The notes under the pieces: generated by a model | What the model was told of the DNA's origin: nothing | Seen by the model: only the letters and a program-made list of their open reading frames with translations | The model's database searches: none | Source of the DNA: Streptomyces sp. NBC_00690 | GTDB lineage: Bacteria > Actinomycetota > Actinomycetes > Streptomycetales > Streptomycetaceae | Length of the DNA stretch: 64,000 nt | NCBI RefSeq assembly: GCF_036226685.1 | Contig: NZ_CP109009.1 | Location: 8,459,501 to 8,523,500 of the forward strand | Direction of reading: 5' to 3' | Position numbers and translations under genes: made by a program | Shown: positions 27,010-35,246 of the stretch, one piece after another | Numbering within the stretch: the first letter of the stretch is position 1 | Layout of the letters: every line of letters begins with the position of its first letter

Positions 27010-30000
27010 GCACCTCACGACAGGACACGGCCCGACAGGAACTCCTGCGCCGCCGCCTGCAAGCCCTCAAACTCGCCGACGACACCTCGTCGAGCAGGGC
27101 GATCCGTCCACGCGACGATCCATACCGGGCGCCCCTGTCCTTCGCCCAACGGCGCATGTGGCTGCACCAGCAGGTCAATCCAGATAGCAGCGCCTACAAC
27201 GTCAGCATCCAACTCACCCTGGAAGGGGCAGTCGACCGGCGCGCGCTGGAGAGCGCACTCGCGGGTGTCGCACAACGCCAGGAACTGCTCCGCACCACCT
27301 ATCACACCGACGACGAAGGCCACCCGTACCAGCAGATCCACACCTCACTCCCACCCCCCGTACGGTGGCTGGAGATCACGGGCGAGCAGATCGACGAACC
27401 GGCCGCCGCCGAAGCCGCCGCCCCCTTCGACCTCGCCCGCGGTGGTCCCATCAGGTTCCTGCTGGCGAAGGCGTCGGACGAACTGTTCTTCCTCGTTGTG
27501 ACCGTGCACCACATCATCTGGGACGGACTCTCGTTCGCAGCCCTGAGCGCCGACCTCACCGCACTGTACGAGCAGGCGCTCCACGGCAGCGAACCCACGC
27601 TGCGCCCCCTACCGGTGCAGTACGCCGACTTCGCCGCCTGGGAGCAACGGAACTGGTCGGAGGCCGCACACCAGGAGACGCTCGCCCACTGGCGTCGCCG
27701 CTTCACCCCGCTCCCGGCACGACCACCCCTGCTGACAGCCCGGCCGGGCGAGGCCGGTGCCGGGGAACGGGCCGGCCGGGTGGACCGCCGCATGCCCGAC
27801 GGCGCCGCCCAGGGCCTGCGCAAACTCGCCACCGAGCACGCCACCACCGTCTTCACGGTCTACCTCGCCTGCCAACTGCTGGTCCTGCACCGCTACACCG
27901 GCGCCACCGATCTCACCCTGGGCACCACGGCGATGAACCGGGACACCTCCGGAGTGGAGGGCCTCGTCGGAAACTTCGGCAACACCCTGGCGTTGCGCTT
28001 CGACCTCGACGGTGACCCGGACTTCGGCGAACTGCTCACCCGGGTGCGACACACCTGCGAAACCGCCTACCAGCACCAGGGGTACCCGTACGACCTCCTG
28101 GTGGAGCGGCTGCGACCACCGGGTGAGCCCGATCGGCCCGTACTCTTCGACTCCCTCGCGCTCTTCCTCTCCCAAGAGGTGAGCGGGCCCCGACTGCCCG
28201 GTACCAAGGCCCGCTGGCAGACGGTCTTCACGGGCGCGACGGCCTTCCCGTTGGCGATCCAGGGATTCCTGACCGACGAGGGTCTTGACGTCGAGGCGAC
28301 CTACGCCGCCGCCCTGTTCGACCAGCGGACCGTCTCCGACATGGTGGACCTCGTGGGCGAGACGATCACCAGGGCCGCCAGGCGGCCCCGTGCCCGGGTG
28401 AGCACGCTCATCGATCCCACCGAGTCAGAACGCGCGCCCCTCCTGGCGCGCGGGGCCGGCGAACGGACGGAGGCACCCCCCGCACTGCTGGACGAGTTCA
28501 TCCAGCGCACGGTCCGGCACCCGGAAGCCACCGCACTCATCTGCGGTGGCCAGCAGTACACCTATCGCTGGCTCAGGGACCGGGCCCGTGCGCTGACCGC
28601 CCGACTGAAGGCCCTGGGCGCCGCGCCGGAGAGCACGGTCGCCCTGGTGCTGCCTCGCTCACCGGACATGGTCGCGGCCGTCCTCGCGGTGCTGGGCGCA
28701 GGGGCGGCCTATGTACCGGTCGACCCCGCCTATCCGGCCGACCGGGTGCGGTTCATGCTGACCGACAGCGCACCCACGGCGGTGCTCACCACGGCGCCAC
28801 TCGCTGCCGACCTGCCGGACGGTACCGCTCCGCTGCTGCTCCTCGACGACCTGGACGCCACGGCCACGGTCGCGGCCACCGCGTCGGATGAGACCTGGCC
28901 ACGGCCGAGCCCACCCGAGGCCGCCGCCTGGATCGGATACACCTCCGGCTCGACCGGGCGCCCCAAGGCGGTCGTCAACTCCCGCGGTGCGCTGGCGAGC
29001 CGGATCCAGTGGGCCGGGCACCTCTGGCCCCTCGACGAGGGAGAGGCACGCCTCGCCAAGAGCTCGCTCACCTTCATCGACGGCACCACGGAGATCCTGG
29101 AGACCCTGTCCGCGGGCGGCACCCTGTTGCTGGCCGACGACACGGAGAGCCGCGACGGACAGGCCCTCACCCAGCTGATCGCCTCCCACGGCGTGCGGCA
29201 CATGATGGCCGTCCCCAGCCTGTTGCGCGGCATCGCCGGCACCCCCGGGGCCTTCGACGGGATGACCCGCGTGGTCTCCACCGGGGAGCCGCTGTCCGCC
29301 AAGCTCGCAGCGGAGTTGAGCGCGGCGGTTCCCCCCGGGGCGCTCGCCAACTCCTACGGTTGCTCGGAACTGGCCGGCGATGTGGTGGCGGGCCCGGTGC
29401 CCGGCACCACGACCACCGCCGTGCCCATCGGCCGACCCGTGCCGAACACCTCCGCGTATGTCCTCGACGACCGACTGCGCCTCGCCCCCGACGGAGTGGT
29501 CGGCGAGTTGTACATCGGCGGAGCCCAACTGGCCCGTGGCTATCGCGGCCAACCCGTCCTGACCGCCGAACGCTTCGTCGCCCACCCCTTCGCCGTGGGC
29601 GAGCGCCTCTATCGAACCGGCGACCTGGCTCGCTGGCATGGAACCGCGCTGGACCTCCTTGGCCGCCGGGACGATCAGGTCAAGATCCGTGGGCAGCGGG
29701 TGGAACTCGGTGAACTGGCCGCCGTCGCCCGTGCCGCGCCCGGAGTGGGCGACGCGGTCGTGGTCACCCGACCGGGGCCCGGGGACTCGCTCCAACTCCT
29801 CCTCTACGTCACCCCGCAGTCCGTCGGGCAGGAAGCCCCTTCCTCCCACGACTTCCGCGCCCTGCGGGCCCATCTGGAGCGCGCCCTGCCCGCGGCCCTG
29901 TTGCCGTCGGCGATCGTCCCGCTCCCCGTCCTCCCGCTCCTGCCCAACGGCAAGGTGAACCGCCTTGCGCTCCCTGTCCCGGCCGCTGAGGTCCCCGCCA

Positions 30001-31301
30001 GCCACCGGGCACCGAGCACCCCGGCGGAACGCGCCCTGTGCGCCGTTGTCGACCAGGTGCTGGAACGGGACGGTTCGACCTGCGGACCCGACGACGACTT
30101 CTTCGCGCTGGGCGGCGACAGCATCACCGCCATCTCGCTCGTCGCCAAGGCCACTCGGGCGGGCTTCCCCTTCTCGGTACCGGACGTCTTCGAGCATCGG
30201 ACGGTGGCCGGCCTGCTCGGCGTCGCGCACTCCGGTACCGGGTCCGTCGCCACACCGGTTGCGCTGCCGATCGCCGCACACCGGTTGCGACGCTCCGGAG
30301 CCACGGTGGGCGAGTACGTCACGTCCTTGTGGTGGCGACCCGGCACCGCGGTGACCCTGCCCGATCTGGAACGTGCCCTGCGGAGCGCGACCAGTCGACA
30401 CGAGGCGCTGCGGTTGGTCGTCGACACCCGACGCAAGACCTTGTGGAGGGCGTCGATCCAGTCCGCGCCGGGTGATGGACCGCTGGCGTCCATCGCTTCG
30501 GGCTCCCTCGACGAAGCGGTGGCCGTGGCGCGCGCCCAGGTGGACGTGACTCGTGGGCAGGTGCTGCACGCCGTGCTCGCCCCCGGTCCCACCATCGTCC
30601 TGGCGGCCCATGCGCTGGCCGTCGACGACACCTCACTCGATCTGCTGAGGCTGGAGATCAGCGCCTTCCTGGCGGGGGAGGAACCGAAGGGGGAGGGCAC
30701 GCACTGGCCCCGCCCGCCCGAGGCGACACCCGGCCCGTGGGCCGAGCCCCTGCGCCAGGCGACCGCCCTGTGGCCCCAGCCCGGGGAGCCGGGAACCACC
30801 CGCACCCATCTCTGGGTGCGCACCCGGTCGTCGCGCAGCGAACACGAGACGGTGGGCGCCTGGCTCTACGCCCTGCGCCGATGGCTGGACACCGACGTCG
30901 CGGTGACCGACCGTCTGTTGCGTCCCGCACCGACGGATGCGATCGGGCCCCATTCCTGGCGACATCCCGTGCACGCCGCGGCGGGAGACACCGTGGCGAC
31001 CCTCGCGGACCGGGACCGTGCCCTGGCGGCGACCGCAGGGGGATACGAGCCCTACCGCTACACCACCACGGCGGGCCGGCGCGCCTTCACCGGACTGCCG
31101 GAGGCGAACACGCTGATCAGACCAGGGGTCGAACCCACCGAGGGCGAACGGTTCACCGACACCGTGCGCGGACTGGAGCGGTTCTACGCGTTCGTCGCGT
31201 CCTTCGACGGCCGCGGTGGGGTGGGCCTGACAGCGGACCCCGCCGCACTTTCGGCCGCCGACGGCCTTCTCCACGACTGGGTGACCGCTCTGGAGGGCTG
31301 A
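27006..31301 (+). CDS. NRPS 3: C-A-PCP with a degenerate C/E-like C-terminal domain
   Basis: The protein has 1,431 residues. It has a condensation domain (VHHIIWDGLS, about residue 167), an A domain (YTSGSTGRPKAVV, about 644) and a PCP (ALGGDSITA, about 1034). The last 350 residues look like another C or E domain in which HHxxxDG is replaced by AHALAVDD (about 1200), so the first catalytic His is lost. The A code by eye is DGEMVTSGD(K). I cannot match this code to a known substrate; the acidic residue after DG- suggests a basic or hydroxylated side chain, which is inference. GTG at 27006 overlaps the thioesterase stop. It is the last gene of this operon and is followed by a hairpin. Confidence 0.88.
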   Translation: MSTSRQDTARQELLRRRLQALKLADDTSSSRAIRPRDDPYRAPLSFAQRRMWLHQQVNPDSSAYNVSIQLTLEGAVDRRALESALAGVAQRQELLRTTYHTDDEGHPYQQIHTSLPPPVRWLEITGEQIDEPAAAEAAAPFDLARGGPIRFLLAKASDELFFLVVTVHHIIWDGLSFAALSADLTALYEQALHGSEPTLRPLPVQYADFAAWEQRNWSEAAHQETLAHWRRRFTPLPARPPLLTARPGEAGAGERAGRVDRRMPDGAAQGLRKLATEHATTVFTVYLACQLLVLHRYTGATDLTLGTTAMNRDTSGVEGLVGNFGNTLALRFDLDGDPDFGELLTRVRHTCETAYQHQGYPYDLLVERLRPPGEPDRPVLFDSLALFLSQEVSGPRLPGTKARWQTVFTGATAFPLAIQGFLTDEGLDVEATYAAALFDQRTVSDMVDLVGETITRAARRPRARVSTLIDPTESERAPLLARGAGERTEAPPALLDEFIQRTVRHPEATALICGGQQYTYRWLRDRARALTARLKALGAAPESTVALVLPRSPDMVAAVLAVLGAGAAYVPVDPAYPADRVRFMLTDSAPTAVLTTAPLAADLPDGTAPLLLLDDLDATATVAATASDETWPRPSPPEAAAWIGYTSGSTGRPKAVVNSRGALASRIQWAGHLWPLDEGEARLAKSSLTFIDGTTEILETLSAGGTLLLADDTESRDGQALTQLIASHGVRHMMAVPSLLRGIAGTPGAFDGMTRVVSTGEPLSAKLAAELSAAVPPGALANSYGCSELAGDVVAGPVPGTTTTAVPIGRPVPNTSAYVLDDRLRLAPDGVVGELYIGGAQLARGYRGQPVLTAERFVAHPFAVGERLYRTGDLARWHGTALDLLGRRDDQVKIRGQRVELGELAAVARAAPGVGDAVVVTRPGPGDSLQLLLYVTPQSVGQEAPSSHDFRALRAHLERALPAALLPSAIVPLPVLPLLPNGKVNRLALPVPAAEVPASHRAPSTPAERALCAVVDQVLERDGSTCGPDDDFFALGGDSITAISLVAKATRAGFPFSVPDVFEHRTVAGLLGVAHSGTGSVATPVALPIAAHRLRRSGATVGEYVTSLWWRPGTAVTLPDLERALRSATSRHEALRLVVDTRRKTLWRASIQSAPGDGPLASIASGSLDEAVAVARAQVDVTRGQVLHAVLAPGPTIVLAAHALAVDDTSLDLLRLEISAFLAGEEPKGEGTHWPRPPEATPGPWAEPLRQATALWPQPGEPGTTRTHLWVRTRSSRSEHETVGAWLYALRRWLDTDVAVTDRLLRPAPTDAIGPHSWRHPVHAAAGDTVATLADRDRALAATAGGYEPYRYTTTAGRRAFTGLPEANTLIRPGVEPTEGERFTDTVRGLERFYAFVASFDGRGGVGLTADPAALSAADGLLHDWVTALEG

Positions 31302-31307
31302 GGGCTG

Positions 31308-31327
31308 ACCCGGCGTACTCGCCGGGT
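31308..31327 (+). terminator. Hairpin terminator after NRPS 3
   Basis: ACCCGGCG (31308-31315) pairs perfectly with CGCCGGGT (31320-31327) across a 4-base loop. It starts 7 bases after the NRPS 3 stop codon. Confidence 0.65.
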
Positions 31328-31360
31328 TCGTACCGCGGGCACGGGAGAACGCAAAGAATC

Positions 31361-31395
31361 GCATCGGGGTCGGACAATACATCCGGCCCCGATGC
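31361..31395. terminator. Second hairpin between convergent NRPS 3 and ABC transporter genes
   Basis: Bases 31361-31374 pair with 31382-31395 (14 bp, one mismatch), with a 7-base loop. It is symmetrical enough to serve both strands of this convergent gap. Confidence 0.6.
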
Positions 31396-31408
31396 ATGGG
31401 GCGAGTGC

Positions 31409-31434
31409 GCACAACGGTGACGCACAACGGTGAC
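31409..31434. repeat. Short tandem repeat (13 bp x 2)
   Basis: GCACAACGGTGAC occurs twice head to tail, followed by a partial third copy (GCACGAC). It lies in the convergent gap and has no evident function. Confidence 0.6.
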
Positions 31435-31556
31435 GCACGACGCACCACGCGCTCAGCACCGCGACCGCGTTCGGCACCGTACGGGCCGGACGCGGTCGCG
31501 TCAGATGGTCTCGAACGAGGGCGGGATCCGCCCTCGCAGCGCTCGGAAGGGAGCCG

Positions 31557-33314
31557 TCAGCGGCTGCGCGCCCCGCTGCTCAACCGCCAGCCGGCGGCCT
31601 CCTCGTGGCTGCGCCACAAGTCCTGGTACTTCGCGCACCGAGTCAGCAGTTCCTGATGGGTGCCGCGGTCGAGAATGCGGCCGGCGTCCAGTACGACGAT
31701 CTGGTCCGCCCCGACGACGGTGTGCAGCCGGTGGGCGACCATCAACAGGGTGCGCCGGCCGGCCAGTGCGCGCATCCAGCGGCGCACCACCAACTCGTTC
31801 ATGGGGTCCAGCGCGGCCGTCGCCTCGTCGAGCAGGACCACCGGTGCGTCCTGGAGGGCGACACGGGCGAGGGACACCCGCTGCCGTTCGCCACCGGAGA
31901 GGCCGGAACTGCCCGAGCCGACCGGTGTCTCCCAGCCCCAGGGCAGCCGGGCGACGATCTCGTCCACGCCGGCGACACGAGCCGCGGCCAGCAACTCCTC
32001 TTCGCTGGCTCCCGGGCGTCCGAGGAGTACGTTCTCGCGGATCGTGCCCTCCAGGAGCACGACGTCCTGGAGGACGACCCCGAGGCTGCGATAGAGGTCG
32101 TCGGCCGAGAGCTCGCGCACATCGACCCCGCCGAGCAACACCTGACCTTGATCGGGGTCGATGAAGCGGGCCGCAAGGCGCAGCAACGAACTCTTGCCCG
32201 CACCGGACGCACCCACCAGCGCCGTCGTACTGCCCGGGGGCAGATCCAACTCGATCCCGTCCAGCGCCCAGTCGGATTCCGGGTACGAAAGCCGTACCTG
32301 TTGCAGGGTGAGTCGGAGCCCTCCGTCGGCGCCCGGCTGGGGAACCGGCGTGGGGTTGGACGCCATGGCCAGGGGCTCAGCGGCGAGGATGTCGGCGGCC
32401 CTGCGGATCGACGCGGCGCACAACCGCATCCCGCGGGCGAGTTCGGCGACCGCCCCGATCGGTTCGGTGAACCTGAGGACCAGGATGAGCAGGGCGATGA
32501 GCAATGCGACGTGTGCGTCGTCGTGGAGGAGCAGCCAACCGACGACCGCAGCCAGCGCCGCCACCGCCAGATGGATTGTGGTGCCGAAGCCGGCCCGCGC
32601 CAACAACTCCCGTCCCACGCCGGTCCGCATCACCTGCTCCCGTTCGTCGAGTGCGTCCGCGAGGAGTCGATGCCCCAACCCCAACTGGCCGCTGGCCCGC
32701 AGGGTCGGCTGGGCCTCGGCGAACTCGATGATCCGCGCGGTCGCCTCGGACTGCGCCCGATGGGTACGTTCCTCGCTGCGGTCGATCACGGCGCTGCTGC
32801 GGCGGTGCACCAGCCACAGCAGCGGTCCCGCCGCCACCATGACCAGGGCGGGTCGCCAGTCCACGGTCGCCGTGACGACGACGATGACCGCCGGTGTGAT
32901 CACGCCCCGCAGCATCGGGGCCATGGCCAGCAGCACGGTCTTCGTCACATCGACGGCACCCGGCCAGATCGCCCGGATCAGGCTGCCGGTGTGGGCGGGG
33001 GAGAACCATCCGACGGGCAGCGTGGCCAGATGATGGGCGATGCGACGGTGGAGTGCGTTGATGGCGGCGATGGTCGTTTGCAGGGCGATGTCGGTCTGCC
33101 AGGCACGAAGCACCAGGGTCGCCACCACCGCCACGGCCAGCGCTGAGAACCAGGCCCAGGTGTGCGGTCCGTCGTCGAGTACGGATGTGAGCGTCGGCAG
33201 GGTCAGGCCGAACGCGACCCCTTCCAGCAGGGCGTAGCTGGCGGCGAGCCACAGTTGGCGCCGGTAGGCGCGTGCGGTCTGGGGGTCGAACAGGCCCAGA
33301 AGTGTGCGCAACAT
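31557..33314 (-). CDS. ABC half-transporter B (permease-ATPase fusion), siderophore locus
   Basis: The protein has about 585 residues: an exporter-type six-helix membrane domain, then an ATPase domain. Walker A is VGASGAGKSS, the signature is LSGGERQRVSLAR, Walker B is VVLLDEATAALD, and the switch His is in VAHRL. The ATG at 33314 shares one base with the stop of the upstream half-transporter gene (TGATG); the frame extends to 33350. The pair resembles YbtPQ/IrtAB heterodimers, which import ferric siderophores despite exporter-type folds. Its iron-box promoter fits that role. Export of the product is the alternative. Confidence 0.9.
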   Translation of the reverse strand: MLRTLLGLFDPQTARAYRRQLWLAASYALLEGVAFGLTLPTLTSVLDDGPHTWAWFSALAVAVVATLVLRAWQTDIALQTTIAAINALHRRIAHHLATLPVGWFSPAHTGSLIRAIWPGAVDVTKTVLLAMAPMLRGVITPAVIVVVTATVDWRPALVMVAAGPLLWLVHRRSSAVIDRSEERTHRAQSEATARIIEFAEAQPTLRASGQLGLGHRLLADALDEREQVMRTGVGRELLARAGFGTTIHLAVAALAAVVGWLLLHDDAHVALLIALLILVLRFTEPIGAVAELARGMRLCAASIRRAADILAAEPLAMASNPTPVPQPGADGGLRLTLQQVRLSYPESDWALDGIELDLPPGSTTALVGASGAGKSSLLRLAARFIDPDQGQVLLGGVDVRELSADDLYRSLGVVLQDVVLLEGTIRENVLLGRPGASEEELLAAARVAGVDEIVARLPWGWETPVGSGSSGLSGGERQRVSLARVALQDAPVVLLDEATAALDPMNELVVRRWMRALAGRRTLLMVAHRLHTVVGADQIVVLDAGRILDRGTHQELLTRCAKYQDLWRSHEEAAGWRLSSGARSR

Positions 33315-35071
33315 CAGGCCACGTGCTCCTTGCTCCGGTACGCGTTCCACATCTGTCGGTACACGCCCGCCACCGCGATGAGTTCCTCGTGCCGACCGAT
33401 CTGTGCGACACGTCCCTGGTCGAGCACGACGATCTGGTCCACCTCGGTCACCGTGGCCGGTCGGTGTGCGATCACCAACACGGTCCGGCCCTCGGCCAGG
33501 ACGGCGAGGGCCGACTGCACCTCCGCCTCGGTCTCCGGGTCGATACCGGCGGTCGCCTCGTCGAGGACGAGTACATCCGGGTCGGCGAGAAGCACCCGGG
33601 CGATGGCGATGCGCTGCCGCTCCCCACCGGAGAGCGTGGCGTCCTGTCCGGCGATCGCGTCGTACCCCTGGGGGAGGGCCTCGATCCTGTCGTGGATGCG
33701 GGCGGCCTTGGCCGCGGCGATGACCTCGGAGTCGGTGGCGTCGGGCTTCGCCAGTCGGATGTTGTCTCGGAGCGAGGTGCGGATCAGCTGGGCGTCCTGG
33801 AGGACGAAGCCCATGTGTCGGTAGAGGGTGCTGGTCGTCATCTCACGTACGTCCACACCGCCGATCAGGACCTGGCCCTCATCGGTGTCGTAGAACCGGG
33901 CGAGCAGCGCGGCGACCGTGGACTTGCCGGAGCCGGAAGGCCCCACGAGCGCGGTGATCGTGCCGGGCCGCAGTTCCAGGCTGACCTGGTGGAGCACGGG
34001 CTCGTCGGGCTGGTAGCCGAAGGTGACGTCGCGGAGCACCACGTCCCGGCCGGCAGGGTGTCGATCGAGTTCGGGTTCCGGCAGTGCCGGTGTGTCGAGC
34101 AGCCGACCAATGCGCTCGGCCGCGAGGTGTGCCGTGCGCATTCCGGCGCGGGCCGTTGCGATGTCCTGGAGCGGGCTGGAGACGGCCACTGCGACCAGGG
34201 CGAAGGGCAGCAGGTCTGGTGCCGAGAGCCAGCCCGCCGCGACCATGGCGCCGCCGGCACCGAGCACGAGGGCCATGGTCGTGACCGGGTCCACCAGGGC
34301 TCCGTTGCGTACGGTGCGTCGGTTCTCACGTACGTAAGCCGAGGTCTGTGCCGCCCGGAACCGATCGCTCGCGGCGACCATGGTGCCGGCGCCGTCACCC
34401 CTGCGCACCACGCGCAGGGTGGGCAGATCGCGGACGAGTTGGGTGATCGCGTCCACCAGCGAGGACAGGGCGACCATCACCCCGCGCTGACGTTCGCCGG
34501 CGCCGGACAGGAGGTGGCGCTGCTGGAAGTGGACCACGGTGCTGGGAAGGATCACGAGCAGTGTCAGCCGCCAGTCGACGGTGACCAGCCAGCCCACGGC
34601 GATCGAGGGGGTCACCACGGCGGCGACGACCTCCATCCGACCGTGTGCCACCGCTGCGTGCAGTTCTTCCACATCGCCTTGGAGGGTTTCCAGTGTGCGT
34701 CCGCCCGATCCTGCGGTGAACCAACCCAAGGGCAGTCGGGCCAGGTGCGATGCCACCCGGTTGCGGACCGAGCGCTGTACCCGCAGGTCGGCCCGGTGGC
34801 TCAGGGCGTAGGCGCTGAGTCGGAGCAGGAGTGCCGCCACGGCGGAGGCGGCGATGAGGAGCACTCCGAAGACGATGGGTTCGGTGCGACCCGATCCCAG
34901 CGCCTCATCCGCGATCAGCCACAGCCCGACATAGGGCAGCAGGGAAAGGACGGCGGAGAGCGCCTGGAGGGACAGGGCGCTGCGGAGTAACCCTCTTGAG
35001 TCGGCGGTGAGTTCATGAAAAACGCGTGGATCGACCCGTGGTGGCTTCGAACTTTTTTGGCGGTCGGTCAC
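33314..35071 (-). CDS. ABC half-transporter A (permease-ATPase fusion), siderophore locus
   Basis: The protein has 585 residues with an exporter-type membrane domain and an intact ATPase domain: Walker A VGPSGSGKST, signature LSGGERQRIAIAR, Walker B VLVLDEATAGID and switch His in IAHRP. Both halves of the pair thus have complete ATPase motifs. GTG at 35071 follows AAGGAG by 8 bases. Codon 28 (bases 34988-34990) is TTA on the coding strand. The gene diverges from NRPS 2 across two iron boxes. A heterodimer with the coupled downstream protein, acting in siderophore transport, is the most likely role. Confidence 0.9.
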   Translation of the reverse strand: MTDRQKSSKPPRVDPRVFHELTADSRGLLRSALSLQALSAVLSLLPYVGLWLIADEALGSGRTEPIVFGVLLIAASAVAALLLRLSAYALSHRADLRVQRSVRNRVASHLARLPLGWFTAGSGGRTLETLQGDVEELHAAVAHGRMEVVAAVVTPSIAVGWLVTVDWRLTLLVILPSTVVHFQQRHLLSGAGERQRGVMVALSSLVDAITQLVRDLPTLRVVRRGDGAGTMVAASDRFRAAQTSAYVRENRRTVRNGALVDPVTTMALVLGAGGAMVAAGWLSAPDLLPFALVAVAVSSPLQDIATARAGMRTAHLAAERIGRLLDTPALPEPELDRHPAGRDVVLRDVTFGYQPDEPVLHQVSLELRPGTITALVGPSGSGKSTVAALLARFYDTDEGQVLIGGVDVREMTTSTLYRHMGFVLQDAQLIRTSLRDNIRLAKPDATDSEVIAAAKAARIHDRIEALPQGYDAIAGQDATLSGGERQRIAIARVLLADPDVLVLDEATAGIDPETEAEVQSALAVLAEGRTVLVIAHRPATVTEVDQIVVLDQGRVAQIGRHEELIAVAGVYRQMWNAYRSKEHVA

Positions 35072-35139
35072 GCGAATTGCTCCTTGGCAAGGAAAAGCGA
35101 TGGTCGGGTGGCGAATACCCTCCCGACCCTATCCAGTCA

Positions 35140-35158
35140 TTAGGCAAGCCAAACCTAA
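35140..35158. promoter_or_regulatory. Iron box upstream of the ABC transporter operon
   Basis: TTAGGCAAGCCAAACCTAA matches the iron-box consensus at 15 of 19 positions. It sits 69 bases before the transporter start and probably controls leftward transcription. Confidence 0.75.
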
Positions 35159-35205
35159 CTCCTTGCGGCTTTGGGGGGTTGACGGTTCAATCGCTCATCC
35201 TTTGA

Positions 35206-35224
35206 ATAGGTAAGCCTTACCTAA
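35206..35224. promoter_or_regulatory. Iron box upstream of NRPS 2
   Basis: ATAGGTAAGCCTTACCTAA matches the consensus at 15 of 19 positions and contains a perfect 17-bp palindrome TAGGTAAG-C-CTTACCTA. It ends 22 bases before the NRPS 2 start, so repressor binding would block rightward transcription or initiation. Confidence 0.82.
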
Positions 35225-35246
35225 CTTTTTTTAGGGAGCTGTGGCT

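Noticed and set aside
28659..30611. 650-codon minus-strand frame inside NRPS 3
   Set aside because: Antisense shadow; the plus strand has unmistakable A and PCP motifs over the same bases.
33272..34990. 572-codon plus-strand frame opposite the ABC half-transporter
   Set aside because: Antisense shadow; all ATPase motifs are on the minus strand.
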